Positions 24,253-36,209 of a DNA stretch of 64,000 bases are shown here, in pieces. The stretch lies in contig CM055199.1 of NCBI GenBank assembly GCA_029224185.1, positions 12,801,089-12,865,088 of the forward strand, given 5' to 3'. A program made the translations under genes and the position numbers. The stretch is from Karalla daura (taxonomy: Eukaryota; Chordata; Actinopteri; Chaetodontiformes; Leiognathidae). The first letter of the stretch is position 1; every line of letters begins with the position of its first letter. Under the pieces are notes generated by a model. That model made no database searches. It saw only the letters and a program-made list of their open reading frames with translations, and was not told where the DNA came from.

Positions 24253-24317
24253 AGTTTCGCTTTCCACTTCTGTCGCGCGCGCGGTAAGTTTCGTTTTCCT
24301 TTGCTTACTTTCGTTTC
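24253..24317 (+). promoter_or_regulatory. cmpk2: CMPK2 ISRE cluster and promoter
   Basis: Two perfect ISREs lie in tandem: AGTTTCGCTTTCC at 24,253-24,265 and AGTTTCGTTTTCC at 24,287-24,299 (reverse complements GGAAAGCGAAACT and GGAAAACGAAACT). A third related site, ACTTTCGTTTC at 24,307-24,317, has a 1-base instead of a 2-base spacer. A CG-alternating stretch separates the first two. They lie about 40-100 bases before the start codon at 24,356. No TATA box is seen. Strong interferon/IRF induction is inferred. Confidence 0.85.
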
Positions 24318-24355
24318 AGCCGCAGTAGAGCGCTGTAATAGTGTCTGAAGACTCG

Positions 24356-25459
24356 ATGGCCAGACGTGCGATGGCTGTGCTCACCCCTTGCTCCCGCCGG
24401 CTCTTCTCCGTGGAGCTGGACGGGGTTTCTTTCTGCTACTCCGTCCAGGAGAAACCCCAGGACGAGACACCAGCCGCAGCAGCAACTCCTCCTCTCTCGG
24501 TGTTCGCCGGGATCCAGAGATGTTTCTCCTTGCTGGTCTGCGGTGGAGACCGCATCCGCAGAGCCAGGTGTTACTTCGAGCTGGAGGCGCAGCTGAGGCA
24601 CCTGCCCCCTGGGTGCCAGCTGGATCCGATGTGGTCGTTTGTACCTGATGTCAGGGACTCCCTTGTGAGGGGCTTCTTCCTGAGAGACAGATCCGAGAAC
24701 CCATCCTCGTCAGAAAAGTTTCTGAGAGATCTGGCACGGCGTGATCCGTTGCTCGTGTGTTCATACCTGCAAAATGAAGAGAGCCAGCTGCGGACTCAGC
24801 AGCTGTGGCCTGATGGAGACAACCAGAAGATGGAATTGGCCATGAAGTACTTTGTGGTGTCATCAGAGGCACCAGATTATCACCCTTCCACTCTCAACAT
24901 CAGCTCTGATGTTTTCTACAGTTTTGAGGAGGCCTATGAAGTCCTAAAACAGGTTCTGTCATCATAAATATGCTGTTTTTTTTAAAAGGTGACCCAGAAT
25001 TGAAAATTATTGTTTACCATGACTTTGTTGTCAGTTTGCATGTACCTGCCTCAATTTTGGTGTACAAGAGAATCAAGGCATGACGTTTCTGGTTAAATGT
25101 CAGTGTCCTGTACTACACTTTGTTTGAGAAAACAACGTAGCTAAGCTGAAACTGCATAAAGACTGTATGTTATTGGCAGATAAGCATGAAAACATGAAAC
25201 CTGTGCAGAAACAAACCAAACATGTAAACTTTAAAGCGCCTTGTAAAAAAGCATCTGAGGTATTTCCGGCGAAACCAAAGTGTCATAGCTCCTGTGTAAA
25301 CACCAGATAACAAAATAAGATTCAACCAGTAAACTGCGTTTACCAGATGTCACGATGGTACCCTCTTGTGGCAGAGGGAGATATAGCAGCTTGCACCAAG
25401 CAGACCCCAAAGAGCCTCTTGATTATTCCATTTCTCTCTCAGTGGCAGGTGGCCCGCGA

Positions 25460-25525
<66 letters not shown>

Positions 25526-28224
25526 TCAGATGCAGCTCAGCCTCGCCTCCTGTCTCCCGTCAGAGCAGCAAACTGATTGTGTCTGTCCTGCAGAGCGCTG
25601 ACATCATCCCAGAGGCGACGTCTGTTCTGGAGCTGCTGCCCTGCAGAGTGCCGGCCAGAAGCAAACCAGACTTCCCTGTTATTGTCATCGAGGGCCTGGA
25701 TGCCACAGGTTAATGCCATTAGCTCATAAATAAATATGGGATCAGTTTGATGTATAGATGTCTCGCCGGAGCGATGGCCGCTCGCTCCCTGCTAAAGCCA
25801 TTATCTGCCAGCGAGCGTGGCCTAATGGAATATCATGTATCATGACCTCAGGAAAGTTACATCACTGTGAAAATGGTTTATTGAAGAGCTCCCTCGTCTG
25901 ATTCTCTTTGCAAACCTCGTGAAAGCTCCACCATGTAGGTAGGATGGGACTTTTCAGTCAACTTTTCGAGACTCACTTCGACTTTTTATTACATTAGGAA
26001 CATATGATGAATTCTAGCTTTTACGTCCTGGAAATGGACTCATACTTCTTGTCTCTTTTCTGTTTGTGTGCCAACTGTTTTGTTCTCCCTGTCTCATCAC
26101 AGGTAAGACGACGCTGACTGAGTCACTGCGGGACGCCCTGGGGGCCACTCTCCTGCCCTCCCCTCCCCAGTGCCTTTCCTCCCTGAGGGCCCACTTTGAT
26201 CAGGAGCCTCCCCTCATCCGCAGGGCCTTTTACGCCCTGGGGAACTACATCACAGCAGAGCAGGTGAACCAGGAGAGCAGGAAGACACCTGTCATCGTTG
26301 ACAGGTACAGACAGCTAAGATGTCACTGGTGTTGTGGACTTTGCCTGTTTTGCCGGTCCTTTCCACAGGGATCTAGATTTACCGCCCAACATTTATCATC
26401 TCCTGCTCTGGTCGGGTTAGTTACCTGAACATCCATCCATCCATCCATCCATCCATGTGTCCATCACCACCTCCACCCTCACCTCCTATTCCACTGTTAT
26501 CTGTTATGTTTGAATCAAATATGAATTTGCATATACAGAATCGTAGAGGGCGATTGAATCAGTATAAAGATGGATGTTATCGGACTGTTTGAAGAAACCA
26601 GGGTACCTAAAGAAATCTAAGCTAAGCAGGCTAAAAGGAAACTCGCTTCGGGTTGCTGTTTGAATGACATAGGTGTTAACAATTTCTTCATGGGTAGAAA
26701 CCTGCATGCAAAAAGTGCTCCTAATTAGTTGTTGGTAGTCAGCCAAGGGAGAGAGTTTATTTGGTGGAATTGGGTCATACTCAAATCAAATGTCCACCGA
26801 TATCCACAGATTCTGGCACAGCACAGCAGCTTACGCCATTGCCACTGCGGTGAGTGGCCCGGTGTGTAACCTTCCAGCCAAGGGTTCAGAGGTTTACCGC
26901 TGGCCCACTGACCTCCTGCAGCCCAGCCTGGTGGTCTTACTTACTCTGGACCCTGAGGAAAGGAAGAGGAGGCTGAGGGACAGAGGTCAAAGAAAGACTG
27001 AGGAGGAGCAAGAACTGGACCACAACCGGCTTTTCAGACTCAAGTAAGACAGCTGTTGCACAGCATTTACACAGCATTTCAGCATTTGTTTCTTGAATAA
27101 TAAGCACTAAAAGTACAGACAATAGCACTGAAGTACTGACAGACTACAATCCAGACATATGTCAGACTAAAGATGCGTGCAATAAACAATCATAATCAAA
27201 CTGAGAGATGGAATTGTAGTTAATATTGAGGTTAAATAATATTAATATTAATACTGATACTGAGATTTTCAGTGTGACTTCTAATTAACCCCTTATATTT
27301 CCAGTCATTATAATCAGTTTGTTTGCCTCAGTAACGTGCAGTGAAAATGATGCAAAATATGCAAAAAAGTCAGTACCAAAGTAGCTTAAATAAAAAAATT
27401 GATACAAAACATAGGTGCAATCTGGCCACACAGTTGCGTGGTGGAAAATAACAGGGAAAAGAAATAAAAGTCACAGTCAACACTGAGCTGTGTGACACGT
27501 GTGGACAAATGTTCCACAGTCTGTGATGAAAAAGTGAGCGTGTGTGGAAACATGAAAGCGCAGATGGAGTCCGAACAGTACGGCAGGTTTCACTGACTCA
27601 GGCTGGCTCAGTCTCCGTCTGATCCATCAAACACTTAACAATCAATTACTGTCCCGTGGGGGGGGGCGCTGATGAGAAAGAGCAGGTGATTAGTTGCTGA
27701 GCTGTTGTGCTCCATTAAGCTGGTCAAAACTCGCAGGGACTGCCCAACCAAGTCCGACGCTACGCAGACAGGTCGATGGCCACTTTCATCAATCCTCGGC
27801 CCGACGTAATGGCCTCTCCGCATGGGACAGCCAGATGTTGGAACAGCAGAATCAGAAAATGGAGTGGACGGAGAGTTTCTGCAGACTGAGTCGATCACAG
27901 TCACACAGACTATTTATTGTTGGTCTGTGGAATTGTCTGCGTCCGGAGCCATCTGTGTTGTCTTCGTTGCATTTTATCATTTTACCACTCTCCGAGACTG
28001 AAACTACACAGGGTCCAGACTTGTCTCGGACAGATCATCCATCCCAGTTGCTCTGTTTACATGCGCATTTGCCTGAATTGTTCGCGTGTGTGTGTGTCTG
28101 CAGAGTGGAGGAGGCTTACCGGAGGATCAGAGGCCCAGCCTGCGTCACTGTGGATGCTGGTCCTTCTGCAGAGCAAGTGCTCCAACAAGTGCGGCTTTTA
28201 ATTAGGGCCAAATGCCACTTGTAA
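24356..28224 (+). CDS. cmpk2: CMPK2, mitochondrial-type UMP-CMP kinase 2, complete
   Basis: CMPK2 is an interferon-inducible nucleoside monophosphate kinase of the thymidylate-kinase-like fold, associated with mitochondria in mammals. It phosphorylates (d)CMP and (d)UMP, and so supplies CTP for viperin next door. Five exons: 24356-24952, 25594-25708, 26103-26304, 26810-27043 and 28104-28224. They total 1,269 nt, 422 residues (human 449; fish forms about this size). Residues 1-199 form the vertebrate-specific N-terminal region, which is poorly conserved. The kinase domain begins near residue 220. Its P-loop GLDATGKT is at 233-240, split by the intron 2 border; the VIVDRFWHST motif follows around the exon 3/4 join, and a charged lid-like stretch RLRDRGQRKTEEE after it. 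The start is ATG 24,356; ATG 24,371 is an alternative. Odd points: the exon 1 donor CAG|GTTCTG is weak, and the last acceptor lies on a TG repeat. All joins keep frame. Confidence 0.95.
25462..25520 (+). repeat. GT microsatellite in CMPK2 intron 1
   Basis: A pure GT run of 59 bases ends 73 bases before the exon 2 acceptor. Because it is transcribed as UG repeats close to a splice site, it could influence splicing. Confidence 0.97.
26430..26457 (-). repeat. CATC tandem repeat in CMPK2 intron 3
   Basis: Six to seven copies of CATC (GATG on the minus strand). This is the same tetramer that ends the fish tRNA-SINE, so it may be the remaining tail of a minus-strand SINE; no recognisable body follows. 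Confidence 0.7.
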
Positions 28225-28432
28225 GCAGTTCTCCCATCTTCCCCCCCTCTCAGTCGGCCAAGCATCAAGTGACTGCAGTGCCTCCCAGCACCACTGGGTG
28301 CCAGTAAGGTGTTGTGGATGCAGCGGTGGCAGCAATGGCAACCTTGCAGGAGAGCGGGGAACAGAGTCTGCTCAGAGTGAGCAAAGGTTGAATGGCCAGG
28401 GGCCAGAACTGCATGCTACAGTCAGAAATAAA
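28225..28432 (+). other. cmpk2: CMPK2 3' untranslated region (inferred)
   Basis: After the TAA at 28,222-28,224 the first AATAAA is at 28,427-28,432, followed shortly by a CA repeat. Further AATAAA-type words lie at about 29,507, so a longer message is possible. Confidence 0.45.
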
Positions 28433-28444
28433 TATTCATGTAGA

Positions 28445-28445
<1 letters not shown>

Positions 28446-28492
<47 letters not shown>
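28446..28492. repeat. CA microsatellite
   Basis: A pure CA run of 47 bases just after the likely CMPK2 poly(A) signal. Confidence 0.97.
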
Positions 28493-28494
<2 letters not shown>

Positions 28495-30948
28495 CAGGCG
28501 TAGATTCAGATGCTTACACGTTGTGCGCGCACATACATGTATAGGCGAGAAGAAGTGTGCGTTTAAATGCTGCTGTGACCTCTCAGAAATCAGAGCTGCA
28601 CTTATCGACTGCCACTTGTATCTTGGAGGAGACGGGGAGAAACATTTAGTCGGATTTCACCGACACACACACGCAAACATCCCAACCTCGCGATACAGAG
28701 TATACCCACCAAGACAAAAATGCACTTTACATTTTACTGAAAGTTGTTTCCTTGTGAGAACTGTGTCAAAAAAATTAAAAGAAAATTAAAGTAAATATTT
28801 ATGTGGGCGGTGATCATTTCTTATATAAGAATAACAAAGAAGTTTTCCGCACACCCTGTTTGCACCACTTTATCCCTGTTCTCGCCTGCTTATATAAGAG
28901 CACACACGCTTCCTGTGGACACTTGGTGTTCCAGACAAAGCTTTTTCGCGGGTGTCTGCAGATGGCAGCTCCCTCCGGATCCACTGTGTGATATTGACAC
29001 AACTGATGCCACTTGTATTGATAACCTGCACGTCTCGCACACCGAGAACATGTAGTTCTGTTTGTGCTCGGCCTTCTCCTGGGCACGGGCCTGCACGCGT
29101 GGCGCGCACGCGTGGACTCCTCCTCGTATCAACACACAGATGCCGACCCTCACAGGCCTGCATGTTTACAAAGAGAATATACTGTAAGTCATCTCTACGT
29201 GTGAGGAAGTGTATATTTGGCCTGTGTGATGGGAAGATTAATTGGAGGTTTTAGTAATTATGAGCTTGGCAAAGCTCCGGGCTGGAGAAGACAGAGTGAC
29301 CCATCTCTTTTACTGTGATGCATCAGCAGAGCGCCAACCACTGCAGACCCTATTCATATGGCAATTAATGGAGCGCTGTATATCAATGTCATTCCTGTGC
29401 TCCCCCCACATAAGTGCATGGATTACTCCTACCACCAATTACAGCAAACCAATGTTTTACTGAATGGAGAGGTGCTGCAGATGCAGATCCTACCATCATG
29501 TGTAATCAAATAAACTAAGGTAAGGTGTCATTATGTTTATGGCGCATGGATTCCCACATGGGGAAAGAATCTCAGGACGTTTTATTGAATTCATGAGCCC
29601 TCGGGTGCCAGGTGACGCCACGGATGTGCTGTGTGACACAAAATGAATGTATCCTCAGTCCTGTGAGGAATTTTGATTGCCATTAACACAGTAGCCTCTG
29701 TCTCAAGAGAGCCCGAAATTTATGAAGTGGGAGAGCAAAGCAATTAGGCATTACGCCATACATCATACCTGAACGCAAAAGTTGTGCACGCCCCTGGTGT
29801 CATGCATATTTCCATGTCAGATGTTGTTATGCTTTGTTATTCTTGGCAGCGAAAAGTGAGGGGTGATATCATGCTGTTACTGCCCCTCAATACGACCGTA
29901 ATATGACATTAATGGCCCATAATCACAGTACATTACACATTGCACTGAAATAATTCTCTTTGCATTGGTTGATGGTGTTTTTTCCTCACTGAAACATGAG
30001 GGATTTGTTCAGTTGTTTTTGTCAGACGGCCAGGATTCACTCCGTGGTCTTAACAATAACAATAACGGCGCTCACAGTCTCAAAGTTGCAGCCTGGGTTT
30101 AGAGGAAGAAGTAAATAACTAATGCAATCTGCTTCCAATCTGTGACCCCACGACTGGAGCCCTGAGATAAAAGTCCAAACCCGCACTTTATGGGAAAAAA
30201 AAACGAGATCCATGTGAGAGGTGTGGGAGGCGCTCAAACCCTACACACAAACGCACAGTCCACTTAAAGCAGACGCGCACACCTCGCGCTGCATGGGGCC
30301 ACTTTGCACTACACTCCTCAACTTCAATATTTCATCTGCACAACAGAGAAGGAGCAGCGGAGAGGAGGAAAGCCCTCCGTGAAATAATTAAAGATCCAGC
30401 AGGGATGCAGCAGCACAGCAGCCGCCGTCCCATCCTAAGTAATAGATCAAATGAAAGCTGTCCCTCAGATCATTAATAATGAGTGTGGTACGGAGACTGA
30501 GGGGGTAGGGGTGAGAGAGGAATGGGAGGGCACAGGGCTGGTACAGGTTGGGGGAGGAAGAGAGAGGGCATCGGGGAGGCATAAGGTGTTTTTATCTGTG
30601 TGTGTGTTTGTGTGTGTGTGTGCGTGTCAGTGGGTTGGTTGGGTACGGGGGGAGGGAGGGTTTGAACAGTAGTCTGGGTCCCTTGGCAAAGACCCCGGTG
30701 GGCCTCACTTGGCAGTCACATGAAGCGGCATGGCAAGAGGAGTCATGCATATGATTTGGCACCAAGAGTCTGCCAACCTCTAAAGACCCTACAGCAATGT
30801 CTATATACTGTACATCCCTTGTCAAATAAACAACATTTCACACAGTGAATGGGCTGGTTAGGAGCTAATAATGCTCCTTTCAATCAGCGGGGCCTCGGAG
30901 CAGCCAGAGCGGACGGTGAATTTTGGGAGTGCACTTAGAAGACAAGCA

Positions 30949-30971
30949 GGGATGGGATGGGATGGGATGGG
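30949..30971 (+). repeat. GGGAT pentamer repeat, potential G-quadruplex
   Basis: Five GGG runs separated by AT form a perfect five-base tandem repeat. The spacing (two-base loops) fits the rule for an intramolecular G-quadruplex on the plus strand. Confidence 0.9.
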
Positions 30972-31808
30972 CTGTCTGCGATGGGGGAGGGTGGGATAAG
31001 AAGAGGGAAGAAGAGCCGAGGGGAAGACTGGAAAAGGAGGAGAGGCTGGTGGAGGTGGAGGCAGTGGGGGTTAGAGGGAGGGAGGATGCTGCGGATGTTG
31101 TCATCTGTGGGCGCCGGTCCCACCAGATCCCTCCAGCTGGCCGGCGCCACACATTTCCCAACCCGCAAAGACTTTACAGGTTCTTCCGAAATATTCACCA
31201 GCCTAAAAGAAAAAAGAAAAAAAACCCCGAACATCCAAAACAACTGCCAGGTTTGGTGTGTGGAGGCATTACATCAAAGTGGGTGAGAAAAAAAATCAAA
31301 TTAGAACAGAGCGACTGCAAGAACAGAACGTAGTTAAGTATTTAAACCCTAAAATTAAAACAGCCTACTGGGGGAGGATGCATATAGTGTGAATGTGTTT
31401 AAAAAACATTGAGCGAAAATAAAGAAATGATATGACTGCGCTTTAGTTTGTCCAATAGACTAAATCAAAACACATGATCACAATTACAACACTCAGCCTC
31501 TGCTGGCCTTCTTCTCAGACTCACATCTGTTTCCAAAATTATGTCCAGTCTTTGCTGCAATCACTCCTCCTCCACCTCCTCCCCACACACACACACACTC
31601 ACACTCTTCCATGCACACACACACACTTCCACTGCACCTTCCCCTCTGAACACAGCAGGTGGTGGCAGGCACCCCAGCGTCACTCTCTGTGAATGACGGG
31701 TGGTGGGATGTTAAAACATGAAAGGTGCGGGAGCTGAGATGATCGGTGGTGAAATGTTTGTCAAAAACACACAGCGGAGCTCAAAATGAAGTGCAAAAGG
31801 CAAAAGCC

Positions 31809-31810
<2 letters not shown>

Positions 31811-31847
<37 letters not shown>

Positions 31848-31878
31848 TGTGTGTGTCTGTGTGTGAGTGTGTGTGTGA
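31811..31878. repeat. GT microsatellite
   Basis: A GT run with a few CT and AG interruptions toward its right end. Confidence 0.96.
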
Positions 31879-34800
31879 ATGGTGTGCAGGGGGTTGGTGG
31901 GGTAGTGGGGATTACTTTGTTGGGTGAAATAAAAAAAAGTTTTGAAAATATCCCATCAAAAAACAGATGTATAATTCAACAGCTTTTCATCACCATGCTC
32001 ACCCTTTGTCACGGTGTCTGAATGCTTATTTGCAGGGGCAGAGACAGCCTCTCGGTGGATAGGTGCCGGCATTAGGCACAGCAGGCTGTGTATTCAGGAT
32101 GCCATTATATATTCAGGTTGTGCTTATTTTCTGATGTTTTCAGGGGATAGGTGCTGTATAGTCTGTGATGATTGCATGAAACCTCGCCAGTTTTGCCTGG
32201 CGGCTGTTGGGGAGGCTTCACCAGGAACGGTTAAATATTTAAACACTGCTGTGAGATCTCATTAAAACCGGCACATCAGCCCCCATAAGGCCCCTACAGC
32301 ACTCCCTCACACACTCCCGAAAACCCAGTTAGAACTCAGCGGAGTGTGACAAAACAGTTATTGTCTATTTACTGTGGCGAACTTGTGATAAATCATCGTA
32401 TCCTGTCAAATAAGGCAGCTGGCAGTGGTGTTGACAAGTGGTAAGTCGTCGTATCAGGGAAGAAAATGATTGAGATTCAGTTGTGTTTTGACAGCTGTGA
32501 GCGAGCAGAAATATGCCAAAAACAAAATAACATGACAACGAGACCAGACTAATATTTCCATAACACACATATGAAAACAAGACGGAGAACAAACTTTGGC
32601 TCTCTGGAGTCTTCTTGCCTTCTCACAAAATCTGGGCAATTAATTCCAACTCTATTGTTTGGGGCTTCCCTATTTTTAGCCTGGCTGCCCTCTCAAATAA
32701 ATTGATTTCCTGTGGCGAACTTGGAATGTTCCTTGTGTGCCATGTTTTCTCTCTCTCTCTCTCTCTCTCTCACTCTCTCTCATTTTTTTTACCTCTCCCA
32801 AACACACAAATACCATTCTTCTTCCCCCAGAGGAATAAATCAAAGGCAGCACTGCCAAGTTCTACGCAGCTGAGTATGTGCATCTCTTTTTATACTTGAA
32901 AATGGTTTATTTTTGTTTCAGTTCCATTAATGCTTAGGCATGTCTCCCACTTCATCAGGCATCAGCAGACAGCTGAGAAGCTGCTTGCTTGACAGGCAAG
33001 TAGCTGACTGACTCTCAAAATACCTAAACTGACTGCCTCTCGCTCTCGCTCTCCCTCTGCCTCCGAGTCTGGTCTCACTCTTTGATTTCGATCTCTCGCG
33101 AGGCACAGGGGTCTGCTTTTTGTGGTCTCTACCGCAGAAATAATGGCTGGGTCAAAACAGACTAATCTCTCAGATTGCATGGAGATATTTAAACACCCGG
33201 CGCTACACATAAATAAAAGTAGAGCAACTTGATCTCGGATTCTTGTAACGGTGTCAGGGGAGCCACTGGTCTTTGATGAACACGAGCGAAGACAGATGCA
33301 TAGGGGTTGGATGGGGGGAAGCTGCACTTGTAGGCACAGAGACGGGGAAATTACAATGCACAGACTGACAAAGAAAGCGAAAATAATACTGAGGAATATG
33401 AATCATTAAGCAGAGCAAATGTTTGCTCAACTTCAGCGGGACGACTCTGTAAAAGCACACCACGTGCTGTCACACGTTGAATTATTTTTTAATCATAACA
33501 GTGTTAACGCAAATATGAATGTGCATCGTGAATCCAACAGTGTATTTTGTAACACTGGGTGACCCGGGCTTTAGCAAGGCTTACATTTCAATTCCTGCTC
33601 CCCCCGCTGCAGGTGTCACACACTCCGCAGCGTGAGGAGTAAAGGGTTGTAAATAAGGCCATCGGGTGTTAAAACTGATAGAGAGAGATAGAAAAGGAGG
33701 GAGAGAGACACAAACGGGAGAAATATACCCCTCGATCCTAGTCCCTTATCCTGACTAAGCCGCCTGAATCCCTCTACACCCATTTAGCTCGCTCACTCTT
33801 CGGCTCGCCCGCGTGGGAGCCGCCGCGTTCACCTGCTTTACAGTCGTCTCACTGCACCTTGGAAAATATTGAGTTTATAGCCGCTCATCTCCATAATAAA
33901 CACCATATACCCAGCAGCCTGGGGGAGGGACGAGAGAGAGCTAACAGGGGGAAAAGGATTCGCACTGGCTTTACCTCCCAACTCTACCCAGAAGTCACTA
34001 CTCCTCCTCGTCCAAATAGAGTTTAGGGGAGCAGTGCTCAGGGCCCAACACAGGAGCAGAAATAATTTCAGTCTCCTGACTCGGACTCAGTTTGAAGCAC
34101 CTCCAATGCTGCCTGCATCCGATAAGGGAACTTTAATAGTCGCGCCTGCGGTCAGCCATGTGTAGGATATGATATCTAGAATGGGTATTATTGCACGAGA
34201 GACACCACCCGATCCTGTCAGTGATTAGTGTTGTCTGTGATTCCAACATATATTGCAACTCAATTCTTTTAAGCGCCGTGATAAAGAAAAACAACAAAGG
34301 AGAAAAACTCTAAGGCTTGAGGTGGGATCACTTCCACACAGGTAAACTACAATACGAAGAGGCAAAGTAAAACTGCACGAGTGACAAAAAAAAAAAGAAA
34401 ACTGAAAAAAATATCACCTTGCCTTACAAACACCCTCTACAAAGCCAAGTGATGATGTAGCTGGCCAGAGCGGAGCTGGAGCAGTTATCCATCTCGCCCT
34501 GTGCTGCCAGCTGTCAAAGTACACAGCTCCAGCTAGCTGCCAGTGGCAGGTGTAATCAATATGGACTCCACAGAGAGTTGCACTACCAGAGGCCAGTCTC
34601 CACTCTCTAACCCATCTCTGTCTCTCCGGGGGAAACAGTAGGCAGGCGGGCAGGGAGAGTGCGTTTGATGTCTCCTCCGGGCCAAGATGGAGCAGCCCAC
34701 TATAGCTGTGTAGCAGGGAGATGATTAATCCTGCCTATTGGACGCAGCATCGTGTTTGAGTTAAGGGAGACGGTTTTTATCAGACTCAGGTGGGCAGTGC

Positions 34801-35002
34801 GCTGCTGAAAAATGTTGTTGGAAATGCTGAATGGGAGAAGGAACTGTCGTTGTAATGCGTGTAGAGAACATCTAAAATTATGAAAAATGATTGATTTAGC
34901 AGTGAAAAAGCATTAATAAAACAACACTGATGATCACCAAAACATAAAAACTGTAACATTATGCTTGAAAAGGGCTTATAAACATGCTAGTTGTAACACT
35001 CT

Positions 35003-35225
35003 TGGATGACCTGGTGGTTCAATGGATAGCACTGCTGCCTCACATCAAGAGGGTCTCTGGTTTGACTGAGGGTCTGTCTGTGTGGAGTTTTCTCCATGTG
35101 TGTGTGATGCACTGGTAAGATGTCCAGAGTATATTCCCTGTGGTACTGTATATTTCCTGGAAGTGTGCTCCAGCAAACTCTAGCAACGAAACAGTACAAG
35201 GCAGATAAGATAACGGATGGATATG
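35003..35225 (+). repeat. tRNA-derived SINE, diverged, nearly full length
   Basis: It begins with a tRNA-like head (GACCTGGTGGTTCAATGG, GCACTGCTGCCTCACA, GGTCTCTGGTTTGACTG, close to a B box). It continues with GTGTGGAGTTTTCTCCATG and GATGCACTGGTAAGATGTCC, and ends GATAAGATAACGGATGGATA. This order (head, GTGTGGAG body, GGATGG tail) is that of a common fish SINE family. Confidence 0.7.
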
Positions 35226-36209
35226 TTTATTATAGCGCTCACCAGTTACTGGGTTAACTTCCTATCTTTCATTTATTGCTGGTTGTACATTTGTGCATAC
35301 AGTAAATCTCGCCTTCAGTCTCATCTTGCTCATATACGTACAGTCTAGAGTCGTTAGTTCTAACGTCTTGATGTACAGTGGTGACAGCGGTATATACGTA
35401 TTAAATATTCTCTGTGCTGTCAGGTTGTGCACAAGCTTTGACAGATGCATCATTAACGCTAATTTGAGCGAGGGACAGACGGGAAGACGGTCCCCACATG
35501 CACACCCATACACCCACCGTGGGCGCCCCTGAAGGTATTCACTTCTCCACCTAATTTAAAGGGCTCTCAAAGAGGAGCCACGGCGAAGAATAAACACTGA
35601 ATTTAAAATGATCTTTCATTTTAATGACTTGTTGTTGTCTTTAAAAAATCATTTTCTGAAATGTTTTCCGGGAGCATGTGGAGGAGTCAGCTAATTTAAA
35701 ATAGTGTAGATCTTGCCTCGAGACAGGAATCTTATGTATTTGCATGTATTTCTTTTCTGAATATTTTAGCCCATATGCACGTATAGAAAGCGAGTGAAAT
35801 ATTTAGGTGAGACAGCTGGGATTTCTTTTCCAAATCCTGCTGTCTCAGAGGCATTTCTACCGTAATTATTTTGGTTTAGCAAGAAAGTTACTTCTGTCTG
35901 GTCTCCAACTTTGTTTGTGTTGAACACCTACAGACGGTTCTGACAGCTTGTAAGAGATGCTGCAGAGCAGAGCGAGCTATTGTGCTGTGCTCCACGAGAA
36001 GAGCATTAAACCGGGGGTATTAGTTTAAAGCGGTTAAAGCCATCTCACAAAAGAGTTAAACAAATGCAACTGGTAAATCTCAAAGCCACCTGACAAAGAC
36101 TGACCTCTGGGTACCCTGAAGGAAGTCAAGCAACAAAAAGCAGAGATACTATTACAAGGTTAGACCCATCCTGCAAATGTACGCACCCCATTCCCTGACC
36201 TCCTCCACA

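Larger units (their letters stand above)
28493..36209. other. Gene-free region downstream of CMPK2, part 1
   Basis: No coding gene is supported. Contents: AT-rich, TAATTA-bearing stretches at 29,235-29,460 and 29,640-29,960; a GT run at 30,597-30,622; five GGG runs at 30,949-30,971; a GT repeat at 31,811-31,878; a CT repeat at 32,749-32,782; a SINE at 35,003-35,225; and an inverted repeat at 35,603-35,624. By synteny this is the start of the desert that leads to SOX11 in other vertebrates (inference). Confidence 0.6.

Noticed and set aside
24341..24355. Upstream GTG start for CMPK2 giving MSEDS before MARRAM
   Set aside because: GTG is not a normal start in vertebrates; ATG at 24,356 is the first usable one.
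28298..28789. 163-codon open frame after CMPK2
   Set aside because: Crosses a CA repeat (Thr-His run) and shows no recognisable domain; it lies in the likely 3' UTR and beyond.
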